DNA of 64,000 nucleotides. Source: Dongia deserti. GTDB lineage: Bacteria; Pseudomonadota; Alphaproteobacteria; Dongiales; Dongiaceae. The position numbers and the translations under genes were made by a program. Below the pieces are notes generated by a model, which saw nothing but the letters and a program-made list of their open reading frames with translations, had not been told where the DNA came from and searched no databases. This document shows positions 54,212-62,932 of this stretch, piece by piece (the first letter of the stretch is position 1; each line of letters begins with the position of its first letter). The stretch covers positions 1-64,000 of the forward strand of contig NZ_QORW01000021.1 of NCBI RefSeq assembly GCF_003574735.1. The letters are read 5' to 3'.

Positions 54212-54976
54212 TTGAGCGGCAGGCTCCAGGGCAAGAAGGCGCTGATCTATGGCGGCGGAACGGGCATCGGCCTCGCCTGCGCCGAGGCCATGGCCCGGGA
54301 AGGCGCCGCCGTTTACATTTCCGGCCGCCGGGAGTCGGTTCTGCGCGAGGCCATGCAGGATCTGAAGGCGCATGGCAAGGCGGGGTACACCGCCGGCGAT
54401 GCAACTATCGCCGCCGACGTGCAGCGTGTCACCGCCACTGCCGCAGACTTCATGGGCGGGATCGACACCATCCTGGTAAGCGCGGGCGCAGGCGGCCGCA
54501 CGCCGATCTTCGATACACCCGTCGAGGAATTCCAGCGCATCATCGATCATTCGCTCCTGCCGGCATTCCTTGCCATGCGATTCGGGGCGGAGCATCTGCT
54601 CGCTTCCGGCGCCGCTTCGGTCATCGTCATCTCCTCGATGTACGGGTTGGTCGGGCAGAAGGAGCGTGCCGGCTATTGCGCCGGCAAGCACGGCGTCATC
54701 GGGCTGGTCAAGTCCGCGGCGCTCGATTTTGCCGAGAAGGGCGTGCGCGTGAACGCGATCTGCCCCGGCTTCATCGAGACCCCGCTTGCGATCGCGGTTG
54801 CGAACCAGGAGCCGGACCCGGAGGCGACGTTGCGGGCCAAGCGCCTGATGCACGCGATCCCGCGCCCCGGAAAGCTCGAGGAAGTGGGCGAGCTTGCCGT
54901 CTATCTGGCCAGCGATCTCTCCGCCTTCATGACGGGACAGGCCGTCGCGATCGACGGCGGCTACTCGACGCGTTGA
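54212..54976 (+). CDS. Short-chain dehydrogenase/reductase
   Basis: A 254-residue SDR with the cofactor motif YGGGTGIG, SSMYG and YCAGK. I prefer the TTG at 54212 behind GGGAGTGGAG, which gives the usual family length. The ATG at 54101 would lie only five bases after the operator and would add 37 residues that look low in complexity. It is first of a nine-gene operon. Confidence 0.85.
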   Translation: MSGRLQGKKALIYGGGTGIGLACAEAMAREGAAVYISGRRESVLREAMQDLKAHGKAGYTAGDATIAADVQRVTATAADFMGGIDTILVSAGAGGRTPIFDTPVEEFQRIIDHSLLPAFLAMRFGAEHLLASGAASVIVISSMYGLVGQKERAGYCAGKHGVIGLVKSAALDFAEKGVRVNAICPGFIETPLAIAVANQEPDPEATLRAKRLMHAIPRPGKLEEVGELAVYLASDLSAFMTGQAVAIDGGYSTR

Positions 54977-54998
54977 CACAAGAGAGGAATTGAGCGGC

Positions 54999-55772
54999 AT
55001 GAGCGGACTTCTGGCAGGAAAGCGCGCCTATGTCACCGGCGGCTCCAGCGGGATCGGCGCGAGCATCGTTCAAACATTCGCTGCGGAGGGCGCGCGCGTC
55101 GCCATCGGTGCCTCCCGCCATGCCGAACAGGCGCGGGCAATGGCGAAGAGCCTACCTGGCGGGAGCCATGTCGTGGTGCAGGCCGATCTCTATGACAAGC
55201 AGCAGACCGAGCGCGCCGCCGACGACGTGATCGCCGGCCTCGGCGGCCTCGACATCTTCGTGCATAGCGCCGGAATCGACGTGACCCAGACCGCGCCGAC
55301 GCACGAGACGACGGACGAGACCTGGGACCGGATGATGAACCTTCATCTGAATGCCGCCTTCCGCCTGTCGAAGCGGCTGATTCCGGCCCTGCTCAAAGGC
55401 AAGAATCCCGCCATCGTCTTCATCGGTTCGGTCTGCGGCCTGGTCGCGTGGGAGGGCGATGTCGCCTACAACGTCGCAAAAGCCGGATTGCAGCACCTCG
55501 CACGTTGCATCGCATCGGACTACGCCAAGGCCGGCCTGCGCGCGAACGTGATTGCGCCTGGGGTGATCGACACGCCGCTCACCCGCGCTTATGCCGGCGG
55601 CATGCCGGGCGGCGAGGCGGAGGGGTTGAAAGCGCTCGCCGCCATGCATCCGATCGGACGCTATGCGAAGCCGCACGAGATTGCCGACGCGGCCGCCTTC
55701 CTTGCTTCCGACAAGGCCTCCTTCATCACGGGCGTGGTGCTGCCGATCGACGGCGGCCTGGTCAACGTCTGA
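54999..55772 (+). CDS. Short-chain dehydrogenase/reductase
   Basis: A 257-residue SDR with TGGSSGIG, HSAG, GSVCG and YNVAK, ending in DGGLVNV. The ATG at 54999 is preferred; a TTG at 54990 is too close to the GAGG. It follows the first SDR by 22 nt. Confidence 0.9.
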   Translation: MSGLLAGKRAYVTGGSSGIGASIVQTFAAEGARVAIGASRHAEQARAMAKSLPGGSHVVVQADLYDKQQTERAADDVIAGLGGLDIFVHSAGIDVTQTAPTHETTDETWDRMMNLHLNAAFRLSKRLIPALLKGKNPAIVFIGSVCGLVAWEGDVAYNVAKAGLQHLARCIASDYAKAGLRANVIAPGVIDTPLTRAYAGGMPGGEAEGLKALAAMHPIGRYAKPHEIADAAAFLASDKASFITGVVLPIDGGLVNV

Positions 55773-55790
55773 ACTGATGGAGGTCCATCA

Positions 55791-56921
55791 ATGGCAAAGC
55801 TAACAATGATGGCTGCCGTCTGCGACGCGCCGAGCGACGACGATGCGCTCGGTCTGCGGCAGGTCGTTGTCGATGACCCGCACGAGATGGAAGTGCGTGT
55901 GAAGCTGCTGACCACCAGCATCTGCCGCAGCGACATCCACTATCTGCGCGGCGTGTGGGTGCATCCCAAGCCGGCGATCTTCGGCCACGAAGCGTGCGGG
56001 ATCATCGAATCCGTCGGGCCTGGCGTTTCCAAATCGCGCATCGGCGAGAAGGTGATCCTCACCTTCACGCCCTCCTGCGGGCAGTGCAAGTTCTGCGTCA
56101 CCGGCCGCTCCGTGCTGTGCGAGGAAGTGGCCCGCGCGGCCGCTGCCGGCACGATGTGGGACAACACGACACGCTTTTTCGAAATGGACGGGAAGCCGAT
56201 CCATCACCTGAGTCTCGTCTCGTCTTTCTGCGATTACACGGTCGTGCCGCACAACGGCGCGATCACCGTCGACCCGGCAACATCCGCGGAGGAAGCCTGC
56301 CTGCTTGGGTGCGGCGCCATGGCCGGCATCGGCGCCGCCATCAACACCGCGCAGATCCGGCCCGGCGACAGCGTGGCCGTGTTCGGCTGTGGCGGCGTGG
56401 GACTGAGCGTGGTTCAGGGCGCGAAACTGTGCAACGCGCTGCCGATCGTGGCGGTGGATCTGCGTAGGGAGAAGGAAAGCGAAGCGCGGCGATTCGGCGC
56501 CACCCATTTCGTGAATGCCTGCGAGGGCGACCCGGTCGCCAAGGTGCGCGAGATCATCAAGGGTGGCGCCGATTTCACTTTCGAGGCCACGGGCCAGGTG
56601 GAAACCGCGGAGCTTGCCTATAAGGCGACATGCCGCGCCGGCACCACCGTCCTGATCGGCCAGCCGACGGAGAACGCCATGGCCGGCTTCCCGCCCTACT
56701 GGATTGCCCAGGATGAGAACAAGGTGATCGGCTCCAGCTACGGCTCGACCCGGCCGATGATCGATTTCCCCAAGGTGCTGCGGCTGGTGAAGCACGGGCT
56801 GCTGAACCTGGAATCCCTTATCTCCGAGGTCTGGCCGCTATCGCGCATCAACGAGGCGATCGCGCTGGTGGAGACCGGCAAGGTCAATCGCATCGTCCTG
56901 CGTCTGGCGGACGGCAACTGA
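55791..56921 (+). CDS. Zinc-dependent alcohol dehydrogenase
   Basis: A 376-residue medium-chain dehydrogenase. The catalytic zinc site includes C45 and H66-E67 (GHEACG). Structural zinc Cys are C96, C99, C102 and C110. The coenzyme fold has GCGGVG. It resembles class III-like polyol/alcohol dehydrogenases. It probably oxidises a hydroxyl of the imported substrate before lactone steps. Strong GGAGG ribosome site. Confidence 0.93.
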   Translation: MAKLTMMAAVCDAPSDDDALGLRQVVVDDPHEMEVRVKLLTTSICRSDIHYLRGVWVHPKPAIFGHEACGIIESVGPGVSKSRIGEKVILTFTPSCGQCKFCVTGRSVLCEEVARAAAAGTMWDNTTRFFEMDGKPIHHLSLVSSFCDYTVVPHNGAITVDPATSAEEACLLGCGAMAGIGAAINTAQIRPGDSVAVFGCGGVGLSVVQGAKLCNALPIVAVDLRREKESEARRFGATHFVNACEGDPVAKVREIIKGGADFTFEATGQVETAELAYKATCRAGTTVLIGQPTENAMAGFPPYWIAQDENKVIGSSYGSTRPMIDFPKVLRLVKHGLLNLESLISEVWPLSRINEAIALVETGKVNRIVLRLADGN

Positions 56922-56972
56922 AAAACACCGCAAGAAACTCGCACAATGCGTCTTGAACAGGGAGAGACTGAC

Positions 56973-58016
56973 ATGACCAAGAAGATCCGGTTGGATCGCC
57001 GCGATTTCCTGATCGGTTCCACTGCGGCCGGAGCGATGATCGCCGCCCCCACTATCGTGCGCGCCGCGTCCAAGGAGCTGCGCGTGCTCACCTGGGAAGG
57101 CTATGCCGAGCCCGAATGGGTCGACGCCTTCAAGAAGGACACCGGCGCCGAGGTGAAGATCGTCTATGTCGGCTCTGCCGACGAGATGTTCGCTAAGATG
57201 CAGGGGTCACAGGGCGCCGATTTCGACGTCGTGAGTTTCGACACTTCTATCTTCTCACGCTACATCGATGCCAATCTGCTGGCGCCGCTCGACCTGTCGA
57301 AGATCGCGAATGCCGGCAACATTGCGCCCGAGTTCCGCGAGGTGAAGGAGATCATGCGTGCGGACAAGCAGTTCGGCGTTCCGTTCGCCTGGGGCTCGTT
57401 GCCGATGGTCTACGACGCGGATGTCTTCCCCACCCCGCCGGAATCCTGGGAGGTGATGTGGAACCCGGAATATGCCCAGCAGCTCATCTGCATGGACGAT
57501 GCGAACAATTGCATTACTTGGGGCGCGCTGGTGGCCGGCGTTGAAAATCCGTACAACCTGTCGGATGACGACTTCGCCAGGGTGAAGGCAAAGCTGATCG
57601 AGCAGAAGAAGCTGCTGCTCAGCTACTTCGCCGGCTTCGACGAAGGTGTGAACATGTTCGCGCAGAACAGCATCAAGGTGATGTATTCGATGGGCGAGCC
57701 GCAGGTGCCGGCGCTCAAGAAGAAGGGCATCAACGCCGCGCTCACCATTCCGAGGGAAGGTGCGCCGGGCTGGCTCGATTGCTGGACCATGAGTGTGGGC
57801 GCCACCGACCCCGATTTGGCGCACCAGTGGATCAACAACTGCCTCGCCGCTGCGGTCGGCGATATCCTGACCAACAAGGCCGGCTACGGCAACACGACCA
57901 ACACCGAAGTCAACAAGGCCGCGGGCTTCACCTACGGCGACAAGCTCTCCTGGCTGCAGCAGGCCGAGAACTACGAGAAGCGCGTCGCCGTCTGGAACGA
58001 GGTCAAGGCCGGTTAG
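56973..58016 (+). CDS. PotD-like ABC substrate-binding protein
   Basis: A 347-residue periplasmic protein with a Tat signal (LDRRDFLIGSTAAGAM). The mature region has LRVLTWEGYAEPEWVDAFKKDTGAEV, typical of PotD/PotF folds. It is the binding component for the ATPase and permeases downstream. It is paralogous to the protein at 46.9 kb. Confidence 0.92.
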   Translation: MTKKIRLDRRDFLIGSTAAGAMIAAPTIVRAASKELRVLTWEGYAEPEWVDAFKKDTGAEVKIVYVGSADEMFAKMQGSQGADFDVVSFDTSIFSRYIDANLLAPLDLSKIANAGNIAPEFREVKEIMRADKQFGVPFAWGSLPMVYDADVFPTPPESWEVMWNPEYAQQLICMDDANNCITWGALVAGVENPYNLSDDDFARVKAKLIEQKKLLLSYFAGFDEGVNMFAQNSIKVMYSMGEPQVPALKKKGINAALTIPREGAPGWLDCWTMSVGATDPDLAHQWINNCLAAAVGDILTNKAGYGNTTNTEVNKAAGFTYGDKLSWLQQAENYEKRVAVWNEVKAG

Positions 58017-58092
58017 CATCTGACATTATCACCGCCGGCTGGGGCGTAACCCGCTCCGGTCGGCTTCACGCCACGTCATCCGCGGTCACATC

Positions 58093-59313
58093 ATGCCCTT
58101 CACAACCGTCTCGCCCCAGTTCAGCGGCCCGGCTCCCCGCCTGAAGATCACTGACGTCGAATGCCATGTCCTGCTGGCGCCCGACTACGATGCCAGCTTT
58201 ACCTCCTCCGCTCAGGACAGCATTGTCGTCGTCATCCGCACCGATGGCGGTGTCGCCGGCATCGGGGAGTGCGATGCCAACCCATGGATGGCGAAGGCCT
58301 GCATCGAGGCACCGGGCACGCACACGATGGGCCTCTGCATCAGGGAGATGCTGATCGGCGCCGATCCATTCCAGATCGGCGCGCTGTGGAAGAAGATGTA
58401 TCTCGGCACCGCCATGAACGGCCGCCGAGGCATGATTATCCACGCCATGAGCGCCGTGGACATGGCGCTCTGGGATCTGTGTGGAAAGGCACTGGGTAAG
58501 CCGGTGCACGAACTGCTCGGCGGGGCGACTCGGTCCCGCATCACGCCCTATGCCTCATTGCAACCGGCAGGCCACCGCTTCGAGGAATATCGTGATGCGC
58601 TCTGCGCTTCCGCAGAGAAGGCGAAGAGCCTCGGCTTCAAGGCGATGAAGACCGAGATCACCATGAACGGCCCCTATGCCCATGGCGGCATGCGCGAGAG
58701 TTACGAGCGCCACACCGAGGTCTTGGCCGCGGTGCGCAAAACGATCGGCCCCGACATCACCCTGATGGTCGACGTCCAGTATCTCTGGGAGGATGCGGCC
58801 ACATGCCTGCAGACCGTCAAGGATTGGGCGGAATTCAACGTCTTCTTCCTGGAGACGCCGCTCTGGTCGGACAATGTGCGGGAGATGGCCAAGCTTGCCG
58901 AGCAGGCACCGATGCCGATCGCGTTCGGCGAATGGCTGGCCACCCGCTTCGAGTTCGAAGAGCTGCTGGACGTAGGCAAGGTGCAGGTCGCGCAGCCCGA
59001 TGTGGGCCGGGTCGGCGGCATCGGAGAGGCGAAGATTGTTTGCGACATGGCCAAGGCGCGTGGCCGCATCATCGTGCCGCATTGCTGGAAGACCGGCATT
59101 TCCATTTCCGGCACCGCGCATCTGGCGTTCGTCACGGACCATTGTGCCTTCATCGAATACCTCCCACCGCAGCTCTGTCATGAGCGCCTGCGCCGCGAGC
59201 TGGCGCAGGAGGAGCTGGTACTCTTGCCTGACGGGACCATTCCCCTGCCGCAAAAGCCGGGGCTTGGCGTCGAGGTCGATTGGGACGTGGTCAAGCGCTA
59301 CAGGGTCGCCTAG
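58093..59313 (+). CDS. Mandelate racemase/enolase family protein (paralog 5)
   Basis: A 406-residue enolase-superfamily enzyme. K186-x-E188 (MKTEI), D227 (MVDVQ), E254 (FLETP), E280 (FGEW) and H330 (VPHCWK) are intact. It is a close paralog of the protein at 34.7 kb but is placed between the PotD-like and PotA-like genes. An N-terminal 17-residue extension precedes the first strand. Confidence 0.92.
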   Translation: MPFTTVSPQFSGPAPRLKITDVECHVLLAPDYDASFTSSAQDSIVVVIRTDGGVAGIGECDANPWMAKACIEAPGTHTMGLCIREMLIGADPFQIGALWKKMYLGTAMNGRRGMIIHAMSAVDMALWDLCGKALGKPVHELLGGATRSRITPYASLQPAGHRFEEYRDALCASAEKAKSLGFKAMKTEITMNGPYAHGGMRESYERHTEVLAAVRKTIGPDITLMVDVQYLWEDAATCLQTVKDWAEFNVFFLETPLWSDNVREMAKLAEQAPMPIAFGEWLATRFEFEELLDVGKVQVAQPDVGRVGGIGEAKIVCDMAKARGRIIVPHCWKTGISISGTAHLAFVTDHCAFIEYLPPQLCHERLRRELAQEELVLLPDGTIPLPQKPGLGVEVDWDVVKRYRVA

Positions 59314-59325
59314 CCGGAGCACGCG

Positions 59326-60375
59326 ATGAGCCTTGAGCTCCGGAAGGTCCGGAAGGTCTATGGGTCGATCGAGGTTCTGCCGTCTTTCTCGCTCGAGATT
59401 GCCGATGGAGAGTTCCTGACGCTGCTTGGTCCGTCCGGCTCCGGCAAGACCACCGTGCTGCGCCTGATCGGCGGCTTTGCCGCGGCGGATGGCGGCACCA
59501 TCCTGTTCGAGGGCGCCGACATCACCCGCCTCCCCGCCAACAAGCGGCCATTCAATACCGTGTTCCAGGACTATGCCCTCTTTCCCCACATGACCGTAGC
59601 GCAGAATGCCGGCTACGGGCCGCTGGTCCAGCGGCGCGACCCGGTGAAGTCCAAGAAGCTGGTCGACGAGACCCTGGAGATCGTCGGGCTGACGGAGTTT
59701 CGTGATCGCTATCCGGCGCAACTCTCGGGTGGGCAGCGGCAGCGCGTTGCCCTGGCCCGAGCAATGGTCTGCGAGCCAAGAGTCATACTGCTGGACGAGC
59801 CGCTTGCGGCGCTCGACGCCGGATTGCGGCGGCAGATGCAGCTGTTCCTCAAGCAGACACAGCGGCGTATCCGCACCACGTTCGTCTTCGTCACGCACGA
59901 CCAGGATGAAGCGATCACCATGTCCGACCGCATCGTGGTGATGGACCAGGGCAGGCTCGAGCAACTCGGGACTCCGAAGGAGCTCTACTACCAACCGCGC
60001 ACGCGGTTCGTGGCGGGCTTCTTCGGCGACAACAATCTCATCGGCGGCACATTATCGGTCGCTGCACGGGTAGAGACGCCCTTGGGCTCGTTACCTGTCG
60101 CAGCAGCCGACGGGCTGTCACCCGGCACCAGCGTGCTGTTGGCAGTACGGCCGGAAGCACTGCGCCTCGGTAATGGCGAGGCAGCTATTGCCGCTGACGT
60201 GGAGGAAATCGTTTTCGGCGGTGCCTCCACGCGCCTGCTCCTGCGGGCGAGCGCCGCACCACATCTCCGCCTCGACGTGCGCCTGGCAAGCGACTTCCGC
60301 GCACAGATGCCGGAGGTCGGCCAGCGCGTCACCGTCACCTACGACCCGGCGGATGCCGTGGTCGTGCCGGCTTGA
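59326..60375 (+). CDS. PotA-like ABC transporter ATPase
   Basis: A 349-residue ATPase with GPSGSGKTT, LSGGQRQR and LLDEPLAALD, plus a PotA-like C-terminal TOBE domain (FFGDNNLIGG). It starts at ATG 59326 and serves the permeases just downstream in the same operon. Confidence 0.94.
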   Translation: MSLELRKVRKVYGSIEVLPSFSLEIADGEFLTLLGPSGSGKTTVLRLIGGFAAADGGTILFEGADITRLPANKRPFNTVFQDYALFPHMTVAQNAGYGPLVQRRDPVKSKKLVDETLEIVGLTEFRDRYPAQLSGGQRQRVALARAMVCEPRVILLDEPLAALDAGLRRQMQLFLKQTQRRIRTTFVFVTHDQDEAITMSDRIVVMDQGRLEQLGTPKELYYQPRTRFVAGFFGDNNLIGGTLSVAARVETPLGSLPVAAADGLSPGTSVLLAVRPEALRLGNGEAAIAADVEEIVFGGASTRLLLRASAAPHLRLDVRLASDFRAQMPEVGQRVTVTYDPADAVVVPA

Positions 60376-60377
60376 CC

Positions 60378-61220
60378 ATGCCGACGAGGGGCCTGCGCGG
60401 GCTGATCTTCGCCGCGGTCGCGGCGCTGCCCGCGGTCGTCATCCTGGTGCCGCTGGGCTCTTTCCTCGTGATGTCCGTGGCGCGTGCCGAGAAACACCGG
60501 ATCATCTATGACTGGACGCTGCAGAACTATGTCAATTTCCTCGGCAACTGGACGTATCTCAGCACATTCCTCGGCACCCTGTGGCTGTGCCTGGAAGTCG
60601 TGCTGTTGTCGCTGATCGTCGGCTATCCCATCGCCTGGTACATCTGGCGGCAGAAGAGCTGGAAGCGCTACGCCCTGCTGCAACTTGCGGCGCTGCCCCT
60701 CTTCATGAGTTACATCGTAAAGCTCTACACGCTCCGCTCCATGCTGGGCCTCAATGGCCTGGTCAATCAGGCGCTCGTGTCACTTGGCATCCTGGAGCAG
60801 CCGAGCCAGGTATTCCTCTACAATCAGAGAGCCGTGCTGATCACCATGACGGTGATCTACCTCCCCTATGTCGTGCTGCCCATCTTCCTAAGCCTCGAGC
60901 GCATTCCACGCTCGCTGCTTCAGGCATCGACCGATCTTGGCGCCGGCGGATGGGATACCTTTCGCCGTGTGGTACTTCCGCTGTCGATGCCGGGCACCAT
61001 CGCCGGCGCCCTGTTCGCCTTCGTCCTCGCGCTGGGCGATTTCATCACACCGCAGATGGTGGGCGGCACCACCGGTTTCACCATAGGCCGTGTCATCTTC
61101 TCCCAGTTCGGGCTTGCTTTCGACTGGCCGTTCGGCGCGTCGATGGCTGCGATCCTGCTGCTGGTAGCTCTTCTGCTCATCGTCGCGGCCGGCTACGCCG
61201 CCAGCAGGCGCCGGGTGTAG
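60378..61220 (+). CDS. PotB-like ABC permease
   Basis: A 280-residue permease with six helices and EAA loop QASTDLGAGGWDTFRRVVLPLSMP. The ATG at 60378 lies two bases after the ATPase stop. Confidence 0.93.
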   Translation: MPTRGLRGLIFAAVAALPAVVILVPLGSFLVMSVARAEKHRIIYDWTLQNYVNFLGNWTYLSTFLGTLWLCLEVVLLSLIVGYPIAWYIWRQKSWKRYALLQLAALPLFMSYIVKLYTLRSMLGLNGLVNQALVSLGILEQPSQVFLYNQRAVLITMTVIYLPYVVLPIFLSLERIPRSLLQASTDLGAGGWDTFRRVVLPLSMPGTIAGALFAFVLALGDFITPQMVGGTTGFTIGRVIFSQFGLAFDWPFGASMAAILLLVALLLIVAAGYAASRRRV

Positions 61221-61222
61221 TC

Positions 61223-62029
61223 ATGCTGCGTACGCGCGGAGACCGCATCGCCGAATATGCCACCTGCGCCGTCACGGTGCTGGTACTGCTGGTGCTTTAC
61301 GCGCCCATCCTGGTCAGCGCCGTGTTTTCCGTGGTGGAGATCCGCCGGGGCGAGATCCTATGGGAGACTTTCACATTCCGGCATTATGTGACCCTCTGGT
61401 CGAACGCCAGCGTGATCGATGCGCTGGCGAACACCGCAATCGTGGCGATCTGCTCGGCGGGGATTGCTTCGATCCTGGCGGTCCTGCTGGCGCTCTACAC
61501 CGAGTGGCATGGCGCGATTGCCCGCACCGCATTGACGCTGCTGATCTACCTGCCGTTCCTGTTGCCGCCGATCGTCACCGGGCTCGCCCTGCTCGTCGCC
61601 TCGGCCAATGCGGATATGGATCGCAGCGTGCTGACCATCATCATCGGCCACACGATCTTCGTGCTGGCGGTGGCGTATCGCCTCGTCCTGACGCGGCTGC
61701 AGGCCCTGCCGCCGACGCTCATCGAGGCCTCGTTCGATTTGGGGGCGAGCCGGTGGCAGACCCTGCGTTACGTGCTGCTGCCGCATCTGGCCTCCTCGAT
61801 TTTGACCGGCGCGCTGCTGGCGCTGACCTTGTCGTTCGACGAAACGCTGATCAGCAGCTTCGTGGCCGGCAATGAGATGACCTTGCCATTGCGCCTGTGG
61901 GCCATGATGCGCGTCGGCTTCACGCCCGAAATCAACGCGCTGGTCACACTCGTTCTGCTGGTTTCGATGGCGCTGGCGCTGGCCGCCGCGTCCCTGCTGC
62001 GCCCCAAGGGAGAGCCTGAGGAGGATTAG
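61223..62029 (+). CDS. PotC-like ABC permease
   Basis: A 268-residue permease with six helices and EAA loop EASFDLGASRWQTLRYVLLPH. It completes the PotABCD-like transporter. The frame upstream of ATG 61223 is open but overlaps PotB and is not coding. Confidence 0.93.
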   Translation: MLRTRGDRIAEYATCAVTVLVLLVLYAPILVSAVFSVVEIRRGEILWETFTFRHYVTLWSNASVIDALANTAIVAICSAGIASILAVLLALYTEWHGAIARTALTLLIYLPFLLPPIVTGLALLVASANADMDRSVLTIIIGHTIFVLAVAYRLVLTRLQALPPTLIEASFDLGASRWQTLRYVLLPHLASSILTGALLALTLSFDETLISSFVAGNEMTLPLRLWAMMRVGFTPEINALVTLVLLVSMALALAAASLLRPKGEPEED

Positions 62030-62031
62030 AC

Positions 62032-62826
62032 ATGAATACGAACGCGGGACAGAGACTAAAAGGCCGGATCGCCGTGGTGACCGGCGGCGCGCAGGGGATC
62101 GGCTTTGCCATCGCCAGCCGCTTGGCACAAGAGGGTGCGACGGTCGTAATCGCGGATATCAACGAAGCGCTTGCGCGCGAGGTGGCACAGCGTATCGCAC
62201 AGGCCGGCGGAACCGTCGCCGCCCACCGCGTCGATATCGGCGACGACACCAGCGTCGCCGCCCTGGCCGCCGCGATCGACGCGCAATACGGCCGGTGCGA
62301 GATCCTGGTCAACAATGCCGCCATCTCTGACGGGACGGGCATCGAGAGGATGACCATGGCGCGCTATCACGAGGTGATCCGCGTCAACCAGGACGGCGCC
62401 GTGCGCATGTGCCTCGCCTTTGTGCCGCTCCTCAAGAAGGCGAAGGACGGCAAGCGGATCGTCAACATCGCGTCGATCATGGGTGTGCGCGGCTGGCCCG
62501 ACGCGATCCCTTATTCCACCGCCAAGGGCGCGATCGTCAATTTCACGCGCGCGCTCGCGGCCGATCTGGCGCCGCACGGCATCATGGTCAATTCACTCGC
62601 ACCGGGTTTTGTCAACACACCAATGTCCATCCTGCCGGATGGCTCACATGAATACGATTCCGACTGGTTCCGCGATATCTACGTGAAATATGGCCGCATC
62701 CCCCTGCGGCGGTATGCGGAGCCGGAGGACATGGCAGGCCCGGCTTTCTTTCTCTGCTCCGATGATTCGCGCTATGTGACCGGGCAAATCCTCATGGTCG
62801 ATGGCGGAACGTCTGCCACATTCTAG
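62032..62826 (+). CDS. Short-chain dehydrogenase/reductase
   Basis: A 264-residue SDR with TGGAQGIG, NNAA, NIASIMG and YSTAK, ending DGGTSATF. The substrate segment MSILPDGSHEYDSDWFRDIYVKYGRIPLRR parallels that of the SDR at 32.6 kb. It is last gene in the nine-gene operon, two bases after the permease. Confidence 0.92.
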   Translation: MNTNAGQRLKGRIAVVTGGAQGIGFAIASRLAQEGATVVIADINEALAREVAQRIAQAGGTVAAHRVDIGDDTSVAALAAAIDAQYGRCEILVNNAAISDGTGIERMTMARYHEVIRVNQDGAVRMCLAFVPLLKKAKDGKRIVNIASIMGVRGWPDAIPYSTAKGAIVNFTRALAADLAPHGIMVNSLAPGFVNTPMSILPDGSHEYDSDWFRDIYVKYGRIPLRRYAEPEDMAGPAFFLCSDDSRYVTGQILMVDGGTSATF

Positions 62827-62932
62827 CGGCGGACCGCTGCCGCCGGCCCTTCCCTTGGTGAACTCTCGACAACGCCGCGGTGAACGGCGCGTTCTAAGCA
62901 CGTGAACTAGCCGCAAGACAGTGAACCCTGAT

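Noticed and set aside
58555-59994. Minus-strand frame opposite racemase paralog 5 and PotA
   Set aside because: It spans two real plus-strand genes with known motifs and has no recognisable domain.
46943-62029. Assigning polyamine transport to the two PotABCD-like systems
   Set aside because: Fold alone does not fix substrate; racemase and SDR neighbours point to sugar acids or related compounds, so no pot gene symbols were given.
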